A stretch of 64,000 nucleotides of DNA from NCBI RefSeq assembly GCF_936927845.1, contig NZ_CAKZHV010000059.1, positions 191,001-255,000 on the forward strand, given 5' to 3'. Source of the stretch: an uncultured Sphingomonas sp. Lineage in GTDB: Bacteria > Pseudomonadota > Alphaproteobacteria > Sphingomonadales > Sphingomonadaceae. Under the pieces are notes generated by a model. It was not told where the DNA came from. It saw only the letters and a list, made by a program, of their open reading frames with translations, and searched no databases. Shown piece after piece: positions 34,244-42,306 of this stretch (position 1 is the first letter of the stretch; every line of letters starts with the position of its first letter). The translations under genes were made by a program, and so were the position numbers.

Positions 34244-36579
34244 CCCCGCTCGCCCCACCCACCCCCGCCCGCCCGCCCGACGGTCATCGAGCCGCTCCCG
34301 ATGCGCCACCGGTGCCCGAAGCCGGCCCCGGCCCGTGTCCCAGCCGCCACGACGGCTGGACGCCCGAGCGTCAGCGCACCTTTGTCGAAGCCATCGCCGG
34401 CGGCGACACCGTTGATCAGGCCTGCCGCCGCGCCGGGATGACCGCCAGCGCGGCCTACGCCTTTCGCCGCCGCGCCAACGGGGCCGCCTTCGCGCTCGCC
34501 TGGGACGGCGCGCGGCTGCTCGCGCGCGAAACGCTCGCCGACACGCTCCTCACCCGCGCGCTCGAGGGGCAGGAGGAGGTGATCACCCGCCCCGACGGCT
34601 CGGTCGTCACCCGCTTCCGCTACGACAATCGCCTCGCCACCCACATGCTCCACCGGCTCGACCGCTTCTCCGATGCCGCCAGCGGCAGCGCGCACGGCAC
34701 CGCCGCGCGTGCGGTCGCGGGTGAGTTCGACGCCTTTCTCGACCTGATCGACCAAGGCGCATCGCCCGCGCGCGCCGGGCTGTTCCTCGCCCCCCGCCTC
34801 ATGAAGCCCGGCGCAGCGCATCACGTCGCCGATCTCGCGCCCTTGGCCGCGCTTGCCCGCGCCGATCGCTGGATCGCCAGCGGCGCCGCGCTCGCCGGCG
34901 ACATCGACGTGTCCGACCTCGATCCCGCCGCCCGCGCGCGCTGGTCCGCCGAGCAATGGGCCCGTGCCGAGGCCGCCGGCCTCCTCGCGCTCGCACCCGC
35001 TCCCGCGCCCGCGCGAGAACCTCAACTTTCTCAACTTCGCCCGGACCTGCCAGCCTGCGACCTGCCCGCTTACGTCAGCCCCGCCGACCAGCCCGAACCC
35101 GTCTGGTGGTGCGACCTGTCCGACGCCTGGCGCACCCGCTTCCCCCCGCCCGACGACTTCATCGGCGAGGAGGACGGCGAATGGGGCGACCGCGATTACT
35201 GCCGCGAACTCACCTTCGACGAGCTCGACCAGCTCGAACGCCCCCACCGCATCCACGCCGCCGTCCGCCACGTCGCCGAGGCGCGCGAGCGTGACCAATG
35301 GTTCGCCGACGCCGCCCGGACCCGCGCGGACGATGACGACGACGGCGACGACCCCGCCGCCGACTCTAACCTCCCGACGGACCCCGATCCCCCTGCCCCC
35401 TCCACGCCCGACCAAGGCGGCGAACAAACCCCCGGCTTCACCCGCCTGTCATCCCCCAACGACCGACCCGACACTCCCGCCACGCCCCCCGGCGATCGAC
35501 CCCGTGAAACTGCTCCGGCATACGTGAGACAGGACGCCTCCGCCGCCGCTCAGGACAGCACCGATTACCCCGGCTTTCCCGCCCCCGTCACCGCCGACAC
35601 CATCCCCCACCATCCGCCGCGCGGGGTCGCTTCGCCGTGCGCAGCGCTGAACAACCCCGCCGGTGCGCGAGACGGCATCGTCCTCACCCGCCTCACCGAT
35701 CCCGTCACCGACACAGACCTCGTCACCGCCTCCGATGCCGACACCGTCACCCCCGCCGACCCTGCCAGCCCCGCCGACCTCGCGGGCACGGTCCCCCGTG
35801 CTACCGACCCCGGCAGCGCCGATCCGACCCCCGCGGCCGGTGCCCGGATGCACGACGCTCGCCATTCGGCTCCCTCCGGCCTAGCATCATGCGATGTGCA
35901 ACGAAGCCGCCCGGCGGATCGAACTCGGCCTCCTGCGCCAGGATGTCCACGACCTGCGTATCCCGCTGCGCTTTCCCGAGGGGCTTCCCAACATGGCCCC
36001 GCTCGCCTCGATCCGGATCACCGACCCGACCGTCATCGTCCGCTCATCATCGGATGCGCCGGGCGGGGCCGAACTCGTCACCCGTCGCTGGAGCTGGCCG
36101 GGCGCGCACGGTCGTCCGGTCTACAATTACCGCTCCGACGGGCGGAACATCGCGCACGGGCGCTGCCTGATCCCCGTCGACGGCTTCTACGAATTCACCG
36201 CCCCGACCGATCCGGGGCAGAAGCGCAAGACCCGGTGGCTGTTCACCCATGTTGGCGAACCCTGGTTTTGTATCGCCGGCGTGTGGCGCGACGACCCCGC
36301 GGTCGGGCAGGCCTTCGCCATGCTCACGACCCGCCCTGGTCCCGACATCGCTCCCTATCACGATCGTCAGGTGGTGGTACTCGACCGAAGCGACTGGCGC
36401 GGCTGGCTCGACGGCTCGGCATCGTCCGCCGATCTCTGCCGCCCCGCGCCCGCGGGCACGCTCGTCGCCACCCGCGTCGACGGAACGCCTGCTTCGCCCG
36501 GCGGTTGACCCGCGCATGGCACAGAACAATCCCGCAACCCGCCGCAGCGCGAACCGCAAACCCGCCGACAAGCCGGTGA
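34240..36579 (+). CDS. HTH-like protein with long disordered tail; 3' end uncertain
   Basis: Starts at ATG 34240 in the ATGA overlap with the broken small gene. About residues 40-130 form a conserved domain of the kind seen in sphingomonads and in phage small-terminase-like proteins: GWTPERQRTFVEAIAGGDTV, DQACRRAGMTASAAYAFRRR, then VTRFRYDNRLATHML. It probably binds DNA through its HTH. A middle part (PDDFIGEEDGEWGDRDY) is acidic, and a Pro/Asp/Thr-rich region follows. The frame then runs open for 700 bases through the whole SRAP gene in a different frame, where it is Arg-rich shadow. The real protein must end earlier, or has lost its stop. The core up to about 35600 is credible; the tail is not. 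Confidence 0.5.
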   Translation: MTPLAPPTPARPPDGHRAAPDAPPVPEAGPGPCPSRHDGWTPERQRTFVEAIAGGDTVDQACRRAGMTASAAYAFRRRANGAAFALAWDGARLLARETLADTLLTRALEGQEEVITRPDGSVVTRFRYDNRLATHMLHRLDRFSDAASGSAHGTAARAVAGEFDAFLDLIDQGASPARAGLFLAPRLMKPGAAHHVADLAPLAALARADRWIASGAALAGDIDVSDLDPAARARWSAEQWARAEAAGLLALAPAPAPAREPQLSQLRPDLPACDLPAYVSPADQPEPVWWCDLSDAWRTRFPPPDDFIGEEDGEWGDRDYCRELTFDELDQLERPHRIHAAVRHVAEARERDQWFADAARTRADDDDDGDDPAADSNLPTDPDPPAPSTPDQGGEQTPGFTRLSSPNDRPDTPATPPGDRPRETAPAYVRQDASAAAQDSTDYPGFPAPVTADTIPHHPPRGVASPCAALNNPAGARDGIVLTRLTDPVTDTDLVTASDADTVTPADPASPADLAGTVPRATDPGSADPTPAAGARMHDARHSAPSGLASCDVQRSRPADRTRPPAPGCPRPAYPAALSRGASQHGPARLDPDHRPDRHRPLIIGCAGRGRTRHPSLELAGRARSSGLQLPLRRAEHRARALPDPRRRLLRIHRPDRSGAEAQDPVAVHPCWRTLVLYRRRVARRPRGRAGLRHAHDPPWSRHRSLSRSSGGGTRPKRLARLARRLGIVRRSLPPRARGHARRHPRRRNACFARRLTRAWHRTIPQPAAARTANPPTSR
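35010..35039. repeat. copy 1 of a 30-base shared element
   Basis: CGCGCGA-g-AACCTCAACTTTCTCAACTTCG, inside the HTH-like gene, matches 43237-43266 in the reverse orientation at 29 of 30 positions. It contains a 9-base unit (CTCAACTTT, CTCAACTTC) repeated in tandem. Confidence 0.7.
35894..36508 (+). CDS. SRAP domain protein (SOS response-associated peptidase family)
   Basis: A 204-residue member of the HMCES/YedK family, which caps abasic sites in single-stranded DNA by a covalent bond through Cys2. The essential Cys is directly after the start Met (MCNEAARR), and the other hallmarks are present: PVYNYRSDGRNIAHGRCLIPVDGFYEF (the Asn, Arg and Glu of the active site) and MLTTRPGPDIAPYHDRQ with the histidine. 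The N-terminal part is shortened compared with typical 220-240-residue members. No LexA box was found in front. A gene for a small membrane-anchored protein follows after eight bases. Confidence 0.9.
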   Translation: MCNEAARRIELGLLRQDVHDLRIPLRFPEGLPNMAPLASIRITDPTVIVRSSSDAPGGAELVTRRWSWPGAHGRPVYNYRSDGRNIAHGRCLIPVDGFYEFTAPTDPGQKRKTRWLFTHVGEPWFCIAGVWRDDPAVGQAFAMLTTRPGPDIAPYHDRQVVVLDRSDWRGWLDGSASSADLCRPAPAGTLVATRVDGTPASPGG

Positions 36580-36890
36580 AGAAAAAGGGCGGCGTCGCCG
36601 TCGCCGCCGGGATCGGTGTCGTCGCCGCCGGCCTGTTCGGTGCGCTCCGCTTCGGCCTGTTCGACAAATTGCTCGCCAGCCGGCCGTCGGGCGGCGAACA
36701 TCCCGCCCCCGACCTGAAGCCATCCGCGCCGACACCCGGCACCACCCGCGCGCCGGTCGATTTCCGCCCCGATCCGACCGCCGCGGTTCCGGCGAGCGAG
36801 CGCGACGCGCTGCGCCCCGCCACCGGCCCCGCCCCGACGCTCGCCGCCACCCGTGGTGAGATCGCCAATCAGACCGGCGCCGCCAATTGA
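36516..36890 (+). CDS. hypothetical protein with one membrane segment
   Basis: A 124-residue protein starting at ATG 36516, seven bases after the SRAP stop, so probably in the same operon. A basic N-terminus (RRSANRKPADKPVKKKGG) precedes one hydrophobic segment (VAVAAGIGVVAAGLFGAL). The remainder is Pro-, Ala- and Thr-rich and likely disordered (HPAPDLKPSAPTPGTT). It looks like a membrane-anchored, exposed tail protein. I recognise no family. Confidence 0.65.
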   Translation: MAQNNPATRRSANRKPADKPVKKKGGVAVAAGIGVVAAGLFGALRFGLFDKLLASRPSGGEHPAPDLKPSAPTPGTTRAPVDFRPDPTAAVPASERDALRPATGPAPTLAATRGEIANQTGAAN

Positions 36891-36903
36891 AGATCCCGCG
36901 CGC

Positions 36904-37557
36904 TCACAGCCACCAGCCGACCGTCGCGGAAAACGGCGTCCATCGCCCCACCCGCACCCCGGCCACCGCGAGCGCGCGACCCGTCCAGTTGTTGCAGGTG
37001 TTGAACGCATCATACCGCCCGTGCGCCGGGTAAAAGGCATCATGGCCGGCATAGCCGGCCGTCACCTCGCCCGGCGCCAGGCTCGCCCGCACGAAGCCGG
37101 CCAGCCGCCGGTATTGCTCCGGCGTCAGCACAACCGCCCGCACATGCTCTCCCGCCACCGGTCGCGCGATATGCTCGACGTGCAGCACGGTATTCTCGCT
37201 CCCCAACCCCGCCGCGATCACCGTGGCAGGACGCAGATCCCACCAAGTCGGCGTCTCGACGAAGAAACGCCGCTCCCCCCATCCCACCGCGACGTGCGCG
37301 AACGCGGCATATCGCGCATCCCGCAACGCCTCGCCTCCGAACACACTTCGCCAATCGACCCCCGCCACTTGCTTCGGCATGACCAGATCGGTGTGGATGC
37401 CATTGTCCTCGACCAAGACGGTCACGCCCTGCGCGGGCGGTTGCCACGTACGGTTCACCACCCACGCCGCGCCCACCAGTCCAGCCAGCAGATACGCCGC
37501 AACCACGCCCGCCAACCCGAGCAACACGAAAGACAGACGATGGACTTGGCGCTTCAC
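36904..37557 (-). CDS. DUF2459/TIGR02117 family protein
   Basis: A 217-residue protein with an N-terminal membrane anchor (FVLLGLAGVVAAYLLAGLVGAAWV) and a soluble domain with the family words VLVEDNGIHTDLVMPK, VAVGWGERRFFVETPTW and the C-terminal DAFNTCNNWTGRALAVAGV, where a Cys-Asn-Asn-Trp motif is invariant. The family has no known function; a periplasmic papain-like fold has been suggested for related sequences. It starts with GTG, only 22 bases from the divergent phhA start, and converges with the previous gene. Confidence 0.82.
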   Translation of the reverse strand: MKRQVHRLSFVLLGLAGVVAAYLLAGLVGAAWVVNRTWQPPAQGVTVLVEDNGIHTDLVMPKQVAGVDWRSVFGGEALRDARYAAFAHVAVGWGERRFFVETPTWWDLRPATVIAAGLGSENTVLHVEHIARPVAGEHVRAVVLTPEQYRRLAGFVRASLAPGEVTAGYAGHDAFYPAHGRYDAFNTCNNWTGRALAVAGVRVGRWTPFSATVGWWL

Positions 37558-37579
37558 CCGCTCATGCTAGAACAACGCC

Positions 37580-38470
37580 ATGTCTGACGAAACGCACGTT
37601 CTCACCGCCCCGCCCGCCGACGCCGCCGCCGACTGGACGATCGCGCAGAACTGGTCGAACTACACGCCCGAAGAACACGCCACGTGGGATACGCTGTTCG
37701 CCCGCCAGTCGAAACTGCTCCCCGGCCGCGCAAGCGAAGCCTGGTTGCGTGGGCTCGACGTGCTGCGCCTCGACAAGCCCGGCATCCCCGACTTCGACGT
37801 CTTGTCCGAACGCCTGATGAAGCTGACCGGATGGCAGGTCGTTGCCGTCCCCGGCCTCGTTCCCGACGATGTGTTCTTCGATCATATGGCAAACCGCCGC
37901 TTCGTCGCCGGCAATTTCATCCGCCGCCCCGACCAGCTCGACTATTTGCAAGAACCCGACGTGTTTCACGACGTCTTCGGCCATGTCCCCATGCTCGCCG
38001 ACCCGGTATTCGCCGACTATCTCGAAGCCTATGGCAAGGGCGGTCAACGCGCGCTTGGCATGGACGCGCTGAAATACCTCGGACGCCTCTACTGGTACAC
38101 GGTCGAGTTCGGACTGGTGAAGGAGAACGACGGACTGCGCATCTACGGCTCAGGGATCGTCTCCTCGGCCGCGGAGAGCCGCTTCGCCCTTGATGATCCC
38201 AGCCCGCATCGTATCGCCTTCGACCTCGTCCGCGTCATGCGCACCGAATACCGGATCGACGATTTCCAGCAGAACTACTTCGTCATTAACAGCTTTGACG
38301 ACCTACTCCGCGCAACGGTGGAAACCGACTTCGCGCCGCTCTATGAAACTCTCAAGCAACAACCAGATTTGCCGGTCGCGCATATTCTTCCCGAGGACAA
38401 TCTACTCACCCGAGGAACACAAGAATACGCGCGAGATAAAGAAGCCAATCGAATTCATAGCTTACCTTAA
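37580..38470 (+). CDS. phhA: phenylalanine 4-monooxygenase
   Basis: Converts phenylalanine to tyrosine with a pterin cofactor, oxygen and Fe(II). The 296-residue protein has the iron ligands in DVFHDVFGHVPML (two His) and YWYTVEFGLV (Glu), and the pterin region GNFIRRPDQLDYLQEPD. Length and order match bacterial monomeric PhhA. The last 60 codons show lower GC than the rest and run up to the low-GC Cas5c-like gene. No pterin carbinolamine dehydratase gene is in the window. The start, ATG 37580, is only 22 bases from the divergent DUF2459 gene, so both promoters must overlap the neighbouring coding sequence. Confidence 0.95.
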   Translation: MSDETHVLTAPPADAAADWTIAQNWSNYTPEEHATWDTLFARQSKLLPGRASEAWLRGLDVLRLDKPGIPDFDVLSERLMKLTGWQVVAVPGLVPDDVFFDHMANRRFVAGNFIRRPDQLDYLQEPDVFHDVFGHVPMLADPVFADYLEAYGKGGQRALGMDALKYLGRLYWYTVEFGLVKENDGLRIYGSGIVSSAAESRFALDDPSPHRIAFDLVRVMRTEYRIDDFQQNYFVINSFDDLLRATVETDFAPLYETLKQQPDLPVAHILPEDNLLTRGTQEYARDKEANRIHSLP

Positions 38471-38504
38471 GTCTAGCGGAACCTTGCCGCGTAGCGCTGA
38501 TCGT

Positions 38505-39071
38505 CTAACTGGCGGTCAAGCACCGATCGTCTATCCGCACGCAGCCATCGATAAGGCGAGCCCGGAAAAAGATTGGGAAGCGGACACTGGTGCTTTTCTG
38601 CTCATTGATCATCCAGCCGAGATCAATCACCTGCGGCTCGATCATGCCGTCTGATTCGTCAGATACGCTGGCCAATCTAAGTGTCGCTGGATAGATGGAG
38701 GCTCCGAGATATACGTCCTGCTCACCATCGAAGGCTTCGCTGACTAGCCTCTCAAGATCGTCGCGTTCCCTCTCAGAGCAATTCACATGTGCGTCGATCA
38801 CATATTCAACATCGCGGAGCACCAAAGTTCGCCGGGGCCCACGTGCGCTAGTGACTTCGTCCAAAATGAACCTAATCGGTCTGACCACCCGTATGCAGTC
38901 GATGCGCCACCGTTTTCCGTCCACGTTGCAGACGCTTCGAAGAATTTGCTCAGCGACGTAAGGCGGCATCACGTCATAGGAAACGAGATCCGTAGTGAAC
39001 TCTGGTCGTCTGAAACACGCACGAGGACCTTGGATGATCACACTAAGTGGGATGGCATGTAGATTGTTCAC
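38505..39071 (-). CDS. solitary Cas5c-like (Cas5d) protein
   Basis: A 188-residue protein that resembles Cas5 of type I-C CRISPR systems along its whole length. The start has IIQGPRACFRRPEF, then LVSYDVMPPYVAEQIL (the family tyrosine and Met-Pro turn), WRIDCIRVVRPIRF, RTLVLRDVEYVIDAHV, and near the end IDLGWMINE and PIFFRARLIDG. In type I-C, Cas5 itself processes crRNA precursors and caps the complex. Here no cas3, cas7, cas8, cas4, cas1, cas2 or repeat array is present in the window. It is smaller than the usual 210-240 residues and has lowered GC (30 of 60 at 38941-39000). It begins with GTG and lies between convergent phhA and the downstream end of priA. Family by my reading of motifs; it needs a profile search to be certain. 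Confidence 0.8.
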   Translation of the reverse strand: MNNLHAIPLSVIIQGPRACFRRPEFTTDLVSYDVMPPYVAEQILRSVCNVDGKRWRIDCIRVVRPIRFILDEVTSARGPRRTLVLRDVEYVIDAHVNCSERERDDLERLVSEAFDGEQDVYLGASIYPATLRLASVSDESDGMIEPQVIDLGWMINEQKSTSVRFPIFFRARLIDGCVRIDDRCLTAS

Positions 39072-39297
39072 GAATCGTTCGTACGTCGTTCTTCGAAGGT
39101 GCTGCAGTCATTCCCTCCATTACGGACCCAGCCTCTAGGATCATACTGTAGAGAACGTAATCTGGCGTCTCCACCGTCACTTTGGAGGATTAAACCCCAT
39201 GACGATCACCTTCTCGTACTAAAGCTCATCTGTGGAACGCTGACGTTCAGGCTGTCGCTCGCCCATCGGCCTGCAAAACAGGCGGCAAGAAGCTGAC
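39072..39297. other. 226-base low-GC spacer between priA and the Cas5c-like gene
   Basis: I see no convincing gene, tRNA or CRISPR repeat here. A perfect 5+5 hairpin (GCCTG-caaaa-CAGGC, 39269-39283) lies directly after the priA stop and could weakly end its transcript. A short frame at 39043-39182 on the minus strand overlaps the start of the Cas5c-like gene but has no support. Confidence 0.5.
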
Positions 39298-41463
39298 TCA
39301 GACAAAACTGTAGGGGTCAACGTCAACGGCTACTCGAACCTTCGCCGGCCAATTTAGTTCGGCGAGCCAAGCACGGATCACGTCCTGTACGTCGAGTGTG
39401 CGGCGCGCGTGAACGAGCAGGCGGAAGCGATGCCGCCCGCGCAGCATCGCCAGCGGCGCCGGCGCCGGACCATAGACATGCATGCCATCGACCTCGGGCG
39501 CGGTGCGGCCGATCAACAGCGCCGTGTCGTGCGCTGCGGCCTTATATTCGCTCGATACGATGATTGCTGCATAGCGACCGAACGGCGGCGCGCCTGCATC
39601 GCGTCGCGCTTCCACCTCGGCGGCATAGAAGGCGTCGGCGTCACCCGTTACCAACGCCTGCATGACCTGCGCCCTTGGGCTATGCGTCTGGATGAACACG
39701 CGCCCCGGTTTCTCACCGCGTCCCGCACGCCCGGAGACTTGACGGATCTGCTGAAACGTTCGCTCCGACGCACGCAGGTCGCCGCCCTCCAGCCCGAGAT
39801 CGGCGTCCACCACACCGACCAACGTCAGGTTGGGAAAGTGATAGCCCTTGGTCACCAACTGTGTCCCGACGACGATGTCGATCGCCCCCCCCTCCATCCG
39901 CCCGACGAACTCGGCAGCCTTAGCTGGTGACCAGATCGTATCGGAGGTGACGAGCGCGATCCGGGCCTCCGGCCACAAGGCCGCGACCTCATCCGCGATG
40001 CGCTCAACGCCTGGTCCACACGCGACGAGCGTGTCCTCCTCATGGCATTCGGGACATAGGCGCGGTATCGGCTCGATATGGCCGCAATGATGGCAGGCGA
40101 GCCGCCGCGTTAGCCGATGCTCGACCATCCAGGCTGTGCAGTTCGGACACTGGAAACGATGTCCGCAGGTTCGACAAAGAGTAAGTGGCGCGTAGCCGCG
40201 GCGATTGAGAAACAGCAACGACTGCTCGCTTTTACCCAGCGCTTCGTCGATCGCCGCGACCAGCTTGGGTGCGAGCCAGCGTCCCCGCGGCGGCGGCTCG
40301 GTGATCAAGTCTATGGCTTCGATCGCGGGCATCTCCGCAGGTCCGAAGCGCTGCGGCAGCTTTACCTCGGCATAGAGTCCGCGCTCGACTTGCTGGAGTG
40401 TCTCAATTGCGGGCGTGGCGGAGGCGAGGATCACCGGACATTTCTCGAACTTGCCGCGCATCACCGCCACATCGCGCGCGTGATAGTGGACGCCGTCCTC
40501 CTGCTTGAAGCTAGTCTCGTGCGCCTCGTCGACGACGATCAACGCCAGATTGGCGTATGGTAGGAACAGCGCCGAACGAGCACCCACCGTCACCCGCGCC
40601 TCGCCGCTGGCGATCGCACGCCACGCGCGGCGACGCTGCGTTGCACGCAGGCCCGAGTGCCATGCTACCGGCTCGCAGCCGAAGCGGTCGTGAAAACGCT
40701 TCAGGAACGGCTCGGTCAGCGCGATCTCGGGCAGGAGCACTAGTGCCTGCCGCCCTTGCCGGATCGCCTCCGCTACCGCCTCGAAATAGACCTCAGTCTT
40801 GCCTGATCCTGTGACGCCGTCGAGAACCGTGGGGGCGAAAGTGCGCGCCGCCACGTCGCCGACGAGGCGGGCGGCGGCTTGACCCTGCTCGCGCGACAGG
40901 TCGGGCGGCGCGTGCATAGGGTTAGGCTCTGGATAGCGATTGTCGATATCGACCTCGATCGCCTCGATCGCACCCGCCTTAACCAGCCCGCGGATCACCG
41001 CGTCGCTCACCTCGGCGATACCGGCGAGTTCGCGGATGAGGCCCTGTCGCTCACCGATCCGCTCCAGCGCCTGCGCGCGTTTCGGCGTCAGTCGTTCGGG
41101 AACGTGGCCAGTCGCACGATACTCTATAGCAGTGCGTGACCGCTCCAGCGCGGTCGAGGACAGCGCCATACGTACCACCGCGGCGGGCGGCGCGAGATAA
41201 TAGTCCGCCGTCCACTCGACCAACCGCCTGAGCGGCGCTTTAAGGGCGGGCACGTCGGCGACGCCAAGCAGGTTGCGCAGGCGATTGTCGCCGACTTCCG
41301 CCTCGGAGGGCAGTCGCTCCGCCTCCCAGACCACCCCCATCAACTGACGAGGTCCCAGCGGCGCGATCACGATCGAACCCGGCTCGACCGTCATGCCGTA
41401 GGGCACGCGGTAATCAAGCGGTCCAAGCGCGGAGTTGAGGACGAGAACACGGGCACGCGACAT
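39298..41463 (-). CDS. priA: primosomal protein PriA
   Basis: DNA helicase that reloads the replisome at stalled forks. The 721-residue protein has the N-terminal 3'-end binding domain (SALGPLDYRVPYGM), helicase motifs I (DGVTGSGKTEVYFE), II (VVDEAHETSFKQED), III (ILASATPA), V (VVGTQLVTKGYHFPNLTLV) and VI (FQQIRQVSGRAGRG). The eight zinc cysteines are complete (CRTCGHRFQCPNC, CHHCGH, CPECH). It starts at ATG 41463. Confidence 0.96.
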   Translation of the reverse strand: MSRARVLVLNSALGPLDYRVPYGMTVEPGSIVIAPLGPRQLMGVVWEAERLPSEAEVGDNRLRNLLGVADVPALKAPLRRLVEWTADYYLAPPAAVVRMALSSTALERSRTAIEYRATGHVPERLTPKRAQALERIGERQGLIRELAGIAEVSDAVIRGLVKAGAIEAIEVDIDNRYPEPNPMHAPPDLSREQGQAAARLVGDVAARTFAPTVLDGVTGSGKTEVYFEAVAEAIRQGRQALVLLPEIALTEPFLKRFHDRFGCEPVAWHSGLRATQRRRAWRAIASGEARVTVGARSALFLPYANLALIVVDEAHETSFKQEDGVHYHARDVAVMRGKFEKCPVILASATPAIETLQQVERGLYAEVKLPQRFGPAEMPAIEAIDLITEPPPRGRWLAPKLVAAIDEALGKSEQSLLFLNRRGYAPLTLCRTCGHRFQCPNCTAWMVEHRLTRRLACHHCGHIEPIPRLCPECHEEDTLVACGPGVERIADEVAALWPEARIALVTSDTIWSPAKAAEFVGRMEGGAIDIVVGTQLVTKGYHFPNLTLVGVVDADLGLEGGDLRASERTFQQIRQVSGRAGRGEKPGRVFIQTHSPRAQVMQALVTGDADAFYAAEVEARRDAGAPPFGRYAAIIVSSEYKAAAHDTALLIGRTAPEVDGMHVYGPAPAPLAMLRGRHRFRLLVHARRTLDVQDVIRAWLAELNWPAKVRVAVDVDPYSFV

Positions 41464-41569
41464 TGCGGCGTTTATGTAGGAAGTGCTGGCAACTCGCGAA
41501 ACCGCGAAGTCGTTCAGCCGACGTTACCGCTAGGCGCGCAATGATCGGCACGACCAAAGGAGACGTTCG

Positions 41570-42286
41570 ATGATGCCGATTGCGCTGCAACGCGATGCCG
41601 CCAACACGAGCCGACGAGGGTTCGTTGCCGGTGTGTTGTTCGGATCCGTTGCCTTGCTGTCAGGTTGCGCGACGATTGGCACGAGCGGTGGCTTGGACGA
41701 GGCGCTGCGTCGCTTGCTGACAATCTCGACGCAGCGCGCAGTGACGAGGCTGGTTCAGGACAACGGCTACCTGAATGACGCTTTGGCACGCGTTACCATT
41801 CCGGAGACGCGGGGCGATCGATCAGGGGCGGTGCTCGGCGCATTGTTACGCTCGCGTCCCGTGCAGGATCAATTATCACGGCTGATCAACAAGGCCGCCG
41901 GCGAGGCCGCAGACCGCGCCGCGCCGATCATCCTCGACTCGATCCGCACCCTCAGCTTCTCCGACGCGGTCGCAATTGCCCGAGGCGGGCCAACGGCAGG
42001 CACCGATTACCTCGAACGTGCGATCGGCCCGCGCATTATCGACGCGATGCTCCCCGAGGTCGGCGAGGCGCTTCGCAGCTTTGGCAGCAACGGTGTGCTC
42101 GGCCCGGTGATCGGCGCAGCCACCGGCGTCAACGTCGTTGGCTTGCAGCGGGTGATTACGACACAAGCCGCGCGCGGGCTGTGGCGGGCGATCGGGCGCG
42201 AGGAAGCGGCAATCCGCACTGACTCGCGATCAGCCCGCGATCCGCTGGTCGAGTCGGTGTTCGCTGCCGGTCGCCTGCGCGGCTGA
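41570..42286 (+). CDS. DUF4197 family lipoprotein
   Basis: A 238-residue protein whose N-terminus combines an Arg pair and a lipobox (RRGFVAGVLFGSVALLSGCATIG), so it is probably lipidated and may use the Tat route. The DUF4197 domain follows (LDEALRRLLTISTQRAVTRL, NDALARVTIPETR, RTLSFSDAVAIARGGPTAGTDYLE). The family has no known function. It starts at ATG 41570 after AAAGGAG. xerC follows after 20 bases on the same strand. Confidence 0.85.
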   Translation: MMPIALQRDAANTSRRGFVAGVLFGSVALLSGCATIGTSGGLDEALRRLLTISTQRAVTRLVQDNGYLNDALARVTIPETRGDRSGAVLGALLRSRPVQDQLSRLINKAAGEAADRAAPIILDSIRTLSFSDAVAIARGGPTAGTDYLERAIGPRIIDAMLPEVGEALRSFGSNGVLGPVIGAATGVNVVGLQRVITTQAARGLWRAIGREEAAIRTDSRSARDPLVESVFAAGRLRG

Positions 42287-42306
42287 GACTTGCTAGCATT
42301 GCGCGC

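Noticed and set aside
39043..39182. A 46-codon frame on the minus strand that overlaps the start of the Cas5c-like gene
   Set aside because: It has no ribosome binding site, no recognisable similarity to Cas3 or another protein, and only a GTG start.
39269..39283. A tRNA-Cys-like anticodon hairpin (loop with GCA)
   Set aside because: The arms for the D and T stems and the acceptor do not form around it; it is just a 5-base hairpin.
38471..39297. A CRISPR array near the Cas5c-like gene
   Set aside because: I looked for repeated 28-37-base units with spacers and for the type I-C repeat style (GTCGC...GATTGAAAC) on both strands around the gene and found none.
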